Notes: a model not told the origin generated them from the sequence alone. A stretch of DNA of 6,152 nucleotides from Verrucomicrobiota bacterium (GCA_010024525.1 RGGS01000088.1:1-6152), one strand, 5' to 3'; shown: positions 1-6,150, counted from the first letter of the stretch. Translations and numbers: made by a program.

Positions 1-1574
1 GTTCGATTCAGCGTTCCGGCGAGGAGCAGACCGCGGTTTTGGAAAATGCCACCATGCGAACGACCTTCACGACCTGGGGCGGGGGAGTGCGCACGCTCGA
101 ATTGCTCGGTCACGCCGGTGATCCGGGCGAGAAGGTGATCCTAAATCGGGGATCCCCGGATGCGATTTTCGAACTGCGGGGCTGGACTCCAGCCGGCGAG
201 GGATTGCCCTGGACCCTGGAGAAGGCGGACGCGCAGGAGGTGGTTTTCACCGCCAAGGCGCAGACGGGTGGGGAAGTCTGGCTCCGCCGCATCTTTCGTC
301 TGGCAGGGGATTATCGGCTCTCTCTCACGCAGGAGGTGGAGAACCGCGGGACCGTTCCCTTGGCCCTGCCCAGCTATGCCTTGGCCGCCGGAGTTGGGGC
401 CCCGGTTCACCTGAAGAAGGATGAGGAAAATTACCTCGGAGCCAGTTGGTTCACCACCGACGTCACCTACACCACTCATAAATTACCCGAGTTTCTGCCC
501 TCCAACTTCTTGTTTCTCTTTCCGCGTCCCGGCAAGGAGTTGATCCAGAGCCGCGACGACCGGGAGGTCCGCTGGGTGGCGGCCAAGAGCCAGTTTTTCG
601 CCTTGGTGTTGACCGCTCAGGACGCCCCGGCGATGGGGGCCGAGGCCCGCAAGGTCGACTTGCTCGGCGAGACCATGCGGGATGGATCGGGCAAGGTACC
701 CGCAGTTGAGGCTTGGATGAAGCTCGCGGGGTTCGACCTGGGAGTCGGGGCCAGGAACACGCGTCAGTTCGGCCTCTATGCCGGGCCCAAGGAGGATTGG
801 CGACTGCGCAGCTTATCCCAAGGGGAGGATCAGGTCATGGAGTTTGGCTGGATGGGGATCGTCAGCCGTCCGTTGCTCGTCGTGATGAACACCATCTACA
901 AGTGGGTGGGAAGTTATGGCTGGTCGATCGTGATCCTGACCATGTTGCTTAAGGCCATCCTCTGGATTCCGCAGGCCAAGGCTAACCAAAGCATGAAAAA
1001 GATGCAGCTCCTTGCGCCCAAGCTGAAGGAGCTACAGGAGAAATATAAGGAGGATCCTGCCAAGCTGAACACGGAGATGATGCGACTCTACCGGGAATAC
1101 GGGGTAAATCCGCTCGGGGGCTGTCTGCCGATGTTGGTTCAGATGCCGGTTTTCCTCGGATTTTATTATATGTTGCTCAGCTCGGTGGAGCTACGCGGCC
1201 AGTCGTTCCTCTGGATCCACGACCTTTCCCGCCCGGACACCATTGGGTTCCTTCCCGGGTTCGGCATCCCGATCAATCCCATGCCGTTGATCATGACGGC
1301 GGCCATGGTCTGGAGCATGCATCTCACCCCGCAACCGCAAGGAGTGGACAATCCCGGGGCCAAGATGATGAAGCTCATGCCCCTGATCATGTTGGTGTTT
1401 TGCTATAATTTCAGTTCGGCGTTATCGTTGTACTGGACCGTGCAAAATTTCCTCTCCATCGGACAGTTGATGTACAACCTGCGCCAGCCCATGCCCAAGC
1501 TGGAAAAGGTGCAGCACCCCGCGGATCTGGTGAAACGCGGACGGTGGAAGGGCGGAATGTGGGGGCGGCGATGA
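1..1574 (+). CDS. yidC: Membrane protein insertase YidC, 5'-partial
   Basis: YidC/Oxa1-family insertase of the inner membrane. It inserts and folds membrane proteins alone or with SecYEG. The frame is open to the left edge (first full codon at base 3; 523 residues visible). The TTG at 39 is not the true start, because coding sequence resembling the lead-in to the periplasmic domain continues upstream, and the expected N-terminal membrane anchor is outside the window. Counting from codon 39, residues 1 to about 265 are the periplasmic beta-sandwich domain. Residues about 268-490 are the conserved 60KD_IMP core, with FGWMGIVSRPL, the amphipathic coiled region KMQLLAPKLKELQEKY, NPLGGCLPMLVQMP, YYMLLSSVELRG, LWIHDLS and a last membrane segment ending LSLYWTVQNFLSIGQ. 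The groove position that is Arg366 in E. coli is Lys here (codon 951-953), a conservative change. A basic tail (VKRGRWKGG, RR) could contact ribosomes. The stop overlaps the next start. Identification is firm. Confidence 0.97.
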   Translation, partial: SIQRSGEEQTAVLENATMRTTFTTWGGGVRTLELLGHAGDPGEKVILNRGSPDAIFELRGWTPAGEGLPWTLEKADAQEVVFTAKAQTGGEVWLRRIFRLAGDYRLSLTQEVENRGTVPLALPSYALAAGVGAPVHLKKDEENYLGASWFTTDVTYTTHKLPEFLPSNFLFLFPRPGKELIQSRDDREVRWVAAKSQFFALVLTAQDAPAMGAEARKVDLLGETMRDGSGKVPAVEAWMKLAGFDLGVGARNTRQFGLYAGPKEDWRLRSLSQGEDQVMEFGWMGIVSRPLLVVMNTIYKWVGSYGWSIVILTMLLKAILWIPQAKANQSMKKMQLLAPKLKELQEKYKEDPAKLNTEMMRLYREYGVNPLGGCLPMLVQMPVFLGFYYMLLSSVELRGQSFLWIHDLSRPDTIGFLPGFGIPINPMPLIMTAAMVWSMHLTPQPQGVDNPGAKMMKLMPLIMLVFCYNFSSALSLYWTVQNFLSIGQLMYNLRQPMPKLEKVQHPADLVKRGRWKGGMWGRR

Positions 1575-2044
1575 ACGGATCCGCCGCGCCGGTCGAGGCC
1601 CGGGAGCTTCTCGAGAACATGCTCGGGCATCTTGGCTTTGCCTTCACCCTGGAAGAGGAGAGGCGCGGGGACGATGTGGTCCTGCACGTGCGGATGCAGA
1701 ATCCATCCCGGCTGATCGGGAGGGAAGGGGAGACGATCGATGATCTGCAGTTTTTACTCAACCGCATGCTCGTTCGCGGCGAGGAACCGGCCCAGCGGGT
1801 GATTGTGGATGTGGAAAATTACCGGTTGGAGCAGCAGTCGGCTCTCCTGGACGAGGTCAAAGAGATGATTGAGCGGGTGCGTTCCTCCGGTGAGACGGTC
1901 GATCTTCCCCCCATGAACGCCTACGAGCGACGGATCATCCATCAGGCTTTCCGCGATGATCCGCAAGTGGAGACGGTCAGTCCGGAAGGCCCGTCCCGTC
2001 TGAAGCGGATCCGGGTTCGTCCGCGGCGTCCGGCCAAGTCCTGA
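1571..2044 (+). CDS. jag: KH-R3H RNA-binding protein, Jag/KhpB family (short form)
   Basis: Predicted cytoplasmic single-stranded nucleic-acid-binding protein of 157 residues. A KH-type domain (about residues 10-80) carries the GXXG loop as GREG at 50-53, within RLIGREGETIDDLQ. A helical linker follows, then an R3H domain (about 95-150) with its signature R120-x3-H124 in NAYERRIIHQ. The motif order and the position right after yidC are those of Jag (KhpB/EloR in firmicutes), which acts in RNA binding and in cell-envelope regulation there; its role here is inferred. The N-terminal Jag_N domain of full-length homologues (B. subtilis Jag is about 208 residues) is absent. I chose ATG 1571 because it forms an ATGA overlap with the yidC stop, typical of translational coupling. 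An in-frame GTG at 1544 lies inside yidC and adds nothing conserved. Upstream is only a G-rich run, with no clear Shine-Dalgarno. Confidence 0.92.
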   Translation: MNGSAAPVEARELLENMLGHLGFAFTLEEERRGDDVVLHVRMQNPSRLIGREGETIDDLQFLLNRMLVRGEEPAQRVIVDVENYRLEQQSALLDEVKEMIERVRSSGETVDLPPMNAYERRIIHQAFRDDPQVETVSPEGPSRLKRIRVRPRRPAKS

Positions 2045-2065
2045 GAATCCCGCGCCTCTTCCCTA

Positions 2066-4054
2066 TTGGAGCAAGCAGTCGCGGGACTGGCGTGGATGGT
2101 GGTTCTTCTTCTGGTGGCGGCTACGGGACGTTACTTCGGCGGGGCCCGGGCTGTGGTGATGGGACCGGCCTATCTGGCAGGAGGGTTGCTGTGGCTGTTG
2201 TTGGCTTGGCGGGGAGTGGAGGGATTGATTTCGGGACGGCGCGTGACCGACTTTATGGACCTGCCGGTCTTTCTTTTTCTGGGGTATTCCCTTTGGGCGG
2301 TTCTCCGCGCTCCGTGCGAATATTTCGGCCGGCTAGAGTGGCTGGAGGCTTCCGTGTACGGCGCCGTGTTTTTAACAGTTCGGCATCAGTTGCCGGGGAG
2401 GAAAATCATTCCATGGTTTTTGGGCTGGCTGCTCCTCGTGGCGGCGATGAATGAAGTCTATGGATTCCTTTATTTTCGTCAGCCCACCTATCCGATTGGC
2501 CCGGTCTCATTCTTGGGCTGGGAAGCGGAGGACCGGGCGGATTATGCCGAACGAATGTCGGGCCTATTCGGCTGCCCCAACCATTTTGGAAACTATCTGG
2601 TGCAGGCCAGTTTGGCGGGGTTGACCCTGGTGATTTGGCCAGGTCTTTTTTGGCCGGTACGAATGTTGGCCGGTTGGTTGGGGGTGGCCTTTGGGGTTGG
2701 GGTACTTTATTCCATCTCCCGGGGAAGCTTTTTGGCTTGGGTGGCAGGTCTGGGGACATGGTTTTTCCGCTGGCTTCGCCGGGGGCCCCTGAATGGGCTG
2801 GGTAAGCTGGCCCTTTTGTCGGTTGCCGTCATTGCCTTGGCGGCAGCGGTCTATTGGGCTTCGGGTGAGGCCTCGATCATGAAGCGGTGGTCCGTTGTTT
2901 TGGGCAAAGGAGTGGGTTGGGAGAGAATCTTTAGCGGGGACGGGAATTTCCGTGTCCGCTTGGCGCAGGATGGCTGGATGATTTGGCAGAGGGCCCCTTG
3001 GTTTGGCCATGGCCCTGGTAGTTTCGATCTCGAGCATTTGAGGGTCAGCACTTGGGCACACGGGTCCCGGGCCATTTACACCCACAACGACTATATCAAT
3101 ACCCTGGCCGATTACGGGGCGGTCGGAGGAGGGTTGGTCGCCCTGTTCTGGATTTTTCTTGCCGTGTTTCTCTGGCATCGCGGTCGAACCAGGGAACCGG
3201 GATCCAAGGCGGACGCTTGCACGGGGTTGGGTTGGGCGTTGATGACGGCCATGCTGCTCCATGCCTTGGTGGATTTTAATTTCCACATTCCAGCCACGGC
3301 GATCTCCTGTTTTTTTCTGCTCGGGATGGCCACGGCGGTAGCCTGGCCCGAGCGGCGTGGATCCATGGCGGCGATCTTCAATCCATTGGTCGTTTTGTTG
3401 TCTTTGTTTCTGGCGGGGTGGACGGGGTGGCAGGGATGGAAGACCTGGGCCGGGCGGTCTCTGCCGACCAAGGAGGCCGCTCTGGCCAAACTTACCGAGG
3501 CGGAGCTCGAAGAGAAGGCAGCCGAGGCTGAGAAGTGGGACCCCAATTCCCCGGTCATGGCCATGGCCTTGGGGGACGCTTACCGGCTGAAACTGATCGA
3601 GACATATTTCTCGCCTCCTCTTTCCTCTTCACCCGGGGATCAGGACAAAAGAAAAAAAGACATTGCCCGATTTGCGGAGGCTTCGGCGCATTGGTACCGG
3701 GAGGCGGGCAAGCGAAGCCCCAAAGACGATGTTCCCGTGGTTCGACTAGGCAGCATTCTCGATCTGCAGGGGAAGTTTGGGGATGCGGAACCCCTCTATT
3801 TGCGGTCCCTGGAGATGCGGCCCCACTCCCAGTTTGTCCGGATCAGCTACGGCAATCACCTTTGGCGGAGGGGCGACTTGGAGGGGGCGAAGCGGGAGTT
3901 TGAAAAAGCCATCGGCACCCCGGGGTTGCATCGGCCCGGGGATGGGGTGGATCCCGCGGTCGAAGCCCGGGAGATGCTGGAAAAGGTGAAAGAGCAGATT
4001 GCGAAAAGCGGTACAAAAAGGCAGAATCAAAAGTTCAACCCCCGGGAGGATTAA
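2066..4054 (+). CDS. O-antigen ligase/polymerase-like (Wzy_C) membrane protein with C-terminal TPR tail
   Basis: Polytopic inner-membrane protein of 662 residues, about 11 hydrophobic segments up to roughly residue 450. It matches the Wzy_C superfamily (WaaL ligases, Wzy polymerases, PglL-type oligosaccharyltransferases), which transfer or polymerise undecaprenyl-linked glycans on the periplasmic face. Visible family motifs are SISRGSFL (216-223), a large loop with RVR (296-298), GHGPGSF (314-320) and YTHNDY containing H340, and HALVDFNFHIP (399-409). After a charged stretch (about 470-500), the C-terminal part (about 540-650) reads as two or so TPR units, for example LQGKFGDAEPLYLRSLEMRP and RRGDLEGAKREFEKAI, and ends in a Lys-rich tail. 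Sequence alone does not separate ligase, polymerase and protein glycosyltransferase, and no other glycan gene is in the window. The start is uncertain: TTG 2066 keeps a full first membrane segment, while ATG 2096 (residue 11) is the first ATG; neither has a convincing Shine-Dalgarno. It lies 21 bases after jag, in the same frame. Confidence 0.85.
   Translation: MEQAVAGLAWMVVLLLVAATGRYFGGARAVVMGPAYLAGGLLWLLLAWRGVEGLISGRRVTDFMDLPVFLFLGYSLWAVLRAPCEYFGRLEWLEASVYGAVFLTVRHQLPGRKIIPWFLGWLLLVAAMNEVYGFLYFRQPTYPIGPVSFLGWEAEDRADYAERMSGLFGCPNHFGNYLVQASLAGLTLVIWPGLFWPVRMLAGWLGVAFGVGVLYSISRGSFLAWVAGLGTWFFRWLRRGPLNGLGKLALLSVAVIALAAAVYWASGEASIMKRWSVVLGKGVGWERIFSGDGNFRVRLAQDGWMIWQRAPWFGHGPGSFDLEHLRVSTWAHGSRAIYTHNDYINTLADYGAVGGGLVALFWIFLAVFLWHRGRTREPGSKADACTGLGWALMTAMLLHALVDFNFHIPATAISCFFLLGMATAVAWPERRGSMAAIFNPLVVLLSLFLAGWTGWQGWKTWAGRSLPTKEAALAKLTEAELEEKAAEAEKWDPNSPVMAMALGDAYRLKLIETYFSPPLSSSPGDQDKRKKDIARFAEASAHWYREAGKRSPKDDVPVVRLGSILDLQGKFGDAEPLYLRSLEMRPHSQFVRISYGNHLWRRGDLEGAKREFEKAIGTPGLHRPGDGVDPAVEAREMLEKVKEQIAKSGTKRQNQKFNPRED
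4044..4050 (+). promoter_or_regulatory. Shine-Dalgarno of ndk
   Basis: The purine run GGGAGGA lies 9 bases before the ATG at 4060. It sits on the last codons of the upstream membrane-protein gene, whose TAA is at 4052-4054. It is the clearest ribosome-binding site among the operon starts and fixes the ndk start. Confidence 0.75.
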
Positions 4055-4059
4055 GCCAA

Positions 4060-4488
4060 ATGAACCACGAAATCACCCTAATTTTGGTCAAACCCGATGC
4101 CTTGGCGGAGGGGTTGACCGGGCAGGTTTTGGCCCGGTTGGAAAAGGAGAAGATGAAAATCCTAAACTGCCGGATGCTTCGTCTCGATGGGCCTTTGCTC
4201 AAGGAGCATTATTCCCACATCGCCCATCTTCCTTTCTTCCCGGAGATCGAGAAGTTCATGTCCTCCGGACCGGTCATCGCCGTGGCTTTGCAGGGTCCCA
4301 AAGCGATTGAGCGAGTCCGGGAACTGTTGGGACCGACCGACAGCACCAAGGCGCCCAAGGGAACCATCCGCGGCGATTGGGGGAAGGATAAAATGCACAA
4401 TGTTTTGCATGCGTCCGACTCGACGGAGACCGCCAAAGCGGAGTTGAGGCGGTTTTTCGGAAGTGAAAATCCAGTCGTCGGTGGGTAA
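4060..4488 (+). CDS. ndk: Nucleoside diphosphate kinase
   Basis: Cytosolic enzyme that moves the gamma-phosphate of ATP to other (d)NDPs through a phosphohistidine intermediate, balancing the nucleotide pools. At 142 residues it has the normal length for a bacterial NDK and is complete. Landmarks: ATP-site Lys11 in LILVKPDA, HYSHIAHLPFF (the mobile helical region), SGPVIAVALQG, LLGPTDSTKAPKGTIRGDWG with Arg104, and the active-site signature NVLHASDS with Asn114 and the phosphorylated His117. The residue after the histidine is Ala where Gly is most common, a mild variant that should not abolish activity. The start is ATG 4060, backed by GGGAGGA 9 bases upstream. It begins 5 bases after the membrane-protein gene and probably shares its transcript. 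It converges with the minus-strand gene 40 bases downstream. Confidence 0.97.
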   Translation: MNHEITLILVKPDALAEGLTGQVLARLEKEKMKILNCRMLRLDGPLLKEHYSHIAHLPFFPEIEKFMSSGPVIAVALQGPKAIERVRELLGPTDSTKAPKGTIRGDWGKDKMHNVLHASDSTETAKAELRRFFGSENPVVGG

Positions 4489-4489
4489 T

Positions 4490-4527
4490 CGGGACTGAGG
4501 GAACGCGCCCGCCTCGTTTGTCTCCCG
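4490..4527. terminator. Weak inverted-repeat structure between convergent genes
   Basis: The 40-base gap between the ndk stop and the end of the minus-strand gene holds a nested imperfect inverted repeat. The outer stem is CGGGA (4490-4494) with TCCCG (4523-4527). The inner stem is GAGG (4497-4500) with CCTC (4512-4515). A terminator is expected between converging genes, but there is no T-run on either strand, so a classic intrinsic terminator is not demonstrated. Confidence 0.25.
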
Positions 4528-4528
4528 G

Positions 4529-5986
4529 TTAACGGGGAAGCAGGTTAAATTCTGGTGGCAGGGAGAGGCCGATTTGTTGTTCGAGCTCGGACTGCTGCAT
4601 AGCCCATAATCCAGTTTGCGGGTGAGGATTGGCATCAGGAGGAGGTGGAATTTCGCACCGTCCAAGCAGCGAGCCGTCGGGTTTCCATCCCTGCCATTCG
4701 GTTCTGCCAGTCAGGAGATCATACCGGGCACTGGAGAGGGGTTTGCCATCAGGATACTGAAGCATCAGGGAGCTGACCCTGTCGGCTTTCTTGAGAACCG
4801 GACCGAACTGCCCCAAGACCTTGCCATCTGGATATAGAAGACGACCGCCGGTAAGCCGATCCCCGTCATAATGGCATTCGGCAAAGGGTTGGCCCTCCGG
4901 GTAGTGGAGGGTGATGGGACCGGCCAAAAGACCGTCCTTGAACTGGGCTGAACTGGCGAGTGATCCGTCGGGATTGAGGCTGCGGTATGGGCCGTTTTTT
5001 TTGCCACTCAGATAGGTGGTTTCGGTGCGGGTTCTGCCGTCGGGATAAAGTTCTCGGGCCACCCCTTGCAGCCGATCGTTTTGCCAATTTTCCTCCAAAA
5101 CAAGTTGTCCCTGCTCGTTCCAGTTGCGGGCCAAGCCCTCTTTTTTGCCTTGGACGTAGGTGACTTCGGATTTTTTGGCACCTGAGGGGAAATGCTCGAT
5201 GCTCGGGCCATCGAGTTTGCCGTCTTTCCAGTGGGCGGAGTAGCGGGGCCGACCCTCGGGCCACCAACCAGTGGCGGAGCCGTTGAGTTTGTCGCCTGCA
5301 TAATCAAGGTTATCGGAGACGGAGCCATCGGAGTGAAATAGGGTGGAGGGCCCCTCGCGTTGACCCTCGAGAAGGGTGTTGGAGGCACGGGTTTTGCCGT
5401 CTTCGCCAAAGAGAACCTGCGGTCCGGTCATCTTGCCGTCGACCATCCGGGTTTCGGCCTTCAGTTTTCCGTTGGGGGAATAGAACTGCCAGTCGCCTTG
5501 AGGAAGGCCGTTGAGGATCCGCCCTTCGGAAATTTTCTGGCCCTTGGTGTCGAAATCGATCCGGCGACCGTCCCGGCGGTCGGGTCGGCAGAACTCCCGG
5601 CGAATGATCTCGCCATTTGGGCCATAAAAAAGGAGTTCGATAGTGTCAGGCTTGACCTGGCGGGCGCTGACGGCGAGTTCCCCCTGAAGGTTGCGGTAGG
5701 GACCTTTTTTCAGGACAAGAAGGGGAACCAGAGAGGCCTCGTCATATTGCCAGACGGGGTCGCCCGCGGGTTGGTTGGGGCCGTTGGGAAACTGGTTGGC
5801 ACGGTCGACGCTCTGGCGGATGGCTTCAGCGGCCTGCAGACCCTGAAGGACGGCGTTGAGGATGAGGCCGACTTCTGATTGCGCCCCGCAGCGCGGAAGA
5901 TCGATGGCAAAGAGCGTGAGGAAGAGAGCGGCGGTTCGCAATCGGAGGATATGGGATATGGGATATCGGATATGGGAGGCTAACAT
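4529..5986 (-). CDS. Exported MORN-like (YwqK-type) 24-residue repeat protein
   Basis: Predicted secreted or periplasmic protein of 485 residues. The N-terminus has a short basic stretch, a hydrophobic core (TAALFLTLFAIDL, about 18-30) and a likely signal-peptidase site after CGA (residue 35). The Cys at 33 is not in a good lipobox. A helix and a Pro/Asn-rich linker follow (36-100). Residues about 102-437 are some 14 tandem units, mostly exactly 24 residues, each starting with Gly and commonly ending P-D/E/N/S, with inner patterns like GKxxGP. This is the MORN_2/YwqK-antitoxin repeat type, expected to form a beta-meander. The C-terminus is Pro-rich and ends LPPEFNLLPR. Database names of the kind 'YwqK family antitoxin' fit by homology, but the signal peptide and the lack of a toxin partner argue against an antitoxin role; the function is unknown. 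The start is open: ATG 5986 places heptanucleotide repeats in the coding region, while TTG at 5939-5941 (residue 16) gives a compact signal peptide. Neither has a Shine-Dalgarno. Confidence 0.85.
   Translation of the reverse strand: MLASHIRYPISHILRLRTAALFLTLFAIDLPRCGAQSEVGLILNAVLQGLQAAEAIRQSVDRANQFPNGPNQPAGDPVWQYDEASLVPLLVLKKGPYRNLQGELAVSARQVKPDTIELLFYGPNGEIIRREFCRPDRRDGRRIDFDTKGQKISEGRILNGLPQGDWQFYSPNGKLKAETRMVDGKMTGPQVLFGEDGKTRASNTLLEGQREGPSTLFHSDGSVSDNLDYAGDKLNGSATGWWPEGRPRYSAHWKDGKLDGPSIEHFPSGAKKSEVTYVQGKKEGLARNWNEQGQLVLEENWQNDRLQGVARELYPDGRTRTETTYLSGKKNGPYRSLNPDGSLASSAQFKDGLLAGPITLHYPEGQPFAECHYDGDRLTGGRLLYPDGKVLGQFGPVLKKADRVSSLMLQYPDGKPLSSARYDLLTGRTEWQGWKPDGSLLGRCEIPPPPDANPHPQTGLWAMQQSELEQQIGLSLPPEFNLLPR
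4676..5683 (-). repeat. About 14 tandem MORN-like units of 24 codons
   Basis: Protein-level tandem repeat covering residues 102-437 of the exported protein. Unit starts (always Gly) fall at residues 102, 125, 149, 173, 197, 221, 245, 269, 293, 317, 341, 365, 388 and 414. Most units are exactly 24 residues. Three others are 23, 23 and 26. The first two and last two units are the most degenerate. At DNA level the units have diverged, so recent slippage or recombination between them is not evident. Confidence 0.85.
5947..5974. repeat. Heptanucleotide tandem repeat (GGATATG, four copies)
   Basis: Four head-to-tail 7-base units at 5947-5953, 5954-5960, 5961-5967 and 5968-5974. The third has C instead of G at its last base. 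A partial GGA of a fifth follows. The tract lies at the extreme 5' end of the minus-strand repeat-protein gene, between ATG 5986 and the signal-peptide core. There it encodes a 7-residue periodic stretch (SHIRYPI then SHI). Seven is not a multiple of three, so a change of one or two copies would shift the frame if ATG 5986 is used. Confidence 0.85.
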
Positions 5987-5988
5987 CG

Positions 5989-6024
5989 GGGATTAGTTTA
6001 AGATTAAGATGAAAATTAAGTAAG
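5989..6024 (-). promoter_or_regulatory. AT-rich stretch, possible promoter of the minus-strand repeat protein
   Basis: This is the one markedly AT-rich stretch in a GC-rich window, directly upstream of the minus-strand gene. Read on the minus strand, TAAACT (complement of 5995-6000) is a fair -10 candidate. TTACTT (complement of 6018-6023) is a poor -35 candidate at 17-base spacing. If used, transcription would begin almost at ATG 5986, giving a nearly leaderless message. On the plus strand it also contains the short direct repeat TTAAGAT-TAAGAT. Confidence 0.25.
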
Positions 6025-6036
6025 CCTGAAGGTGGG

Positions 6037-6062
6037 GTAGGAACGGCTACCCTTAGCCGTCC
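6037..6062 (+). repeat. REP-like singlet: GTAG plus hairpin
   Basis: GTAG (6037-6040) is followed at once by a hairpin. ACGGCTA (6043-6049) pairs perfectly with TAGCCGT (6054-6060) around the loop CCCT. Below it lie an A-C mismatch (6042/6061) and a G-C pair (6041/6062). A tetranucleotide GTAG at the foot of a palindrome is the signature of bacterial REP sequences recognised by RAYT transposases. Its foot, GTAGG-A-ACG ... CGTCC, matches that of the right arm of the neighbouring inverted pair. Confidence 0.6.
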
Positions 6063-6094
6063 ATGCTGTACGTTAGGTGAACGAGGTAGGATTT

Positions 6095-6150
6095 TCTGTA
6101 GGGCCCCGCTCCGTCGGGGCCTTGGACGCGGCGGAGCGCGTCCCTACAGA
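6095..6150. repeat. REPIN/BIME-like inverted pair of GTAG hairpins
   Basis: Two 26-base units face each other across a 2-base TT spacer: 6096-6121 on plus and 6149-6124 on minus. Both begin CTGTAGGG and each folds alone. The left hairpin is GGCCCCG (6102-6108) with CGGGGCC (6115-6121). The right hairpin is GGACGCG (6124-6130) with CGCGTCC (6137-6143). Both have 6-base loops. The ends TCTGTAGGG (6095-6103) and CCCTACAGA (6142-6150) also pair over 9 bases, so the whole element can fold as one large structure. The arms match at 21 of 26 positions. Four of the five differences form two compensatory base-pair changes and the fifth is in the loop. The element lies near the right window edge, so more copies may follow. 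Confidence 0.75.

Noticed and set aside
39..41. TTG as the start of yidC
   Set aside because: The frame continues to the left edge with sequence that fits the lead-in to the periplasmic domain, and starting here would remove the first membrane anchor. The gene is truncated by the window.
1544..1573. GTG at 1544 as the jag start
   Set aside because: It adds nine residues encoded inside yidC with no family similarity. ATG 1571 gives the usual ATGA overlap.
2564..3286. 240-residue minus-strand open frame opposite the membrane-protein gene
   Set aside because: Its composition (Pro, Gln, Gly and Lys rich, no domain) is that of a shadow frame. The opposite strand carries clear Wzy_C motifs and membrane segments.
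4676..5683. Possible CRISPR or DNA satellite because of the regular 72-base period
   Set aside because: The period is at protein level (24 residues). The DNA units are diverged, with no constant repeat and variable spacer pattern.
5360..5878. 172-residue plus-strand open frame
   Set aside because: It lies wholly antisense to the 24-residue repeat protein and its signal-peptide region, lacks recognisable motifs, and is expected from the high GC content.
4529..5986. Toxin-antitoxin system based on the YwqK-type repeats
   Set aside because: No toxin candidate is adjacent in the window, and the protein has a signal peptide. The antitoxin label would rest only on repeat similarity.
6107..6138. 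Complementary hairpin loops (CTCCG at 6109-6113 and CGGAG at 6132-6136) as a designed kissing-loop RNA
   Set aside because: Loops of two inverted copies are complementary automatically, so this is no independent evidence of an RNA tertiary contact.
6095..6150. Intrinsic terminator of a gene beyond the right edge
   Set aside because: The hairpins are GC-rich, but the structure is a doublet with GTAG feet. The TTTT at 6092-6095 lies before the hairpin on plus and reads as A's downstream on minus, so neither strand has a hairpin followed by a T-run.
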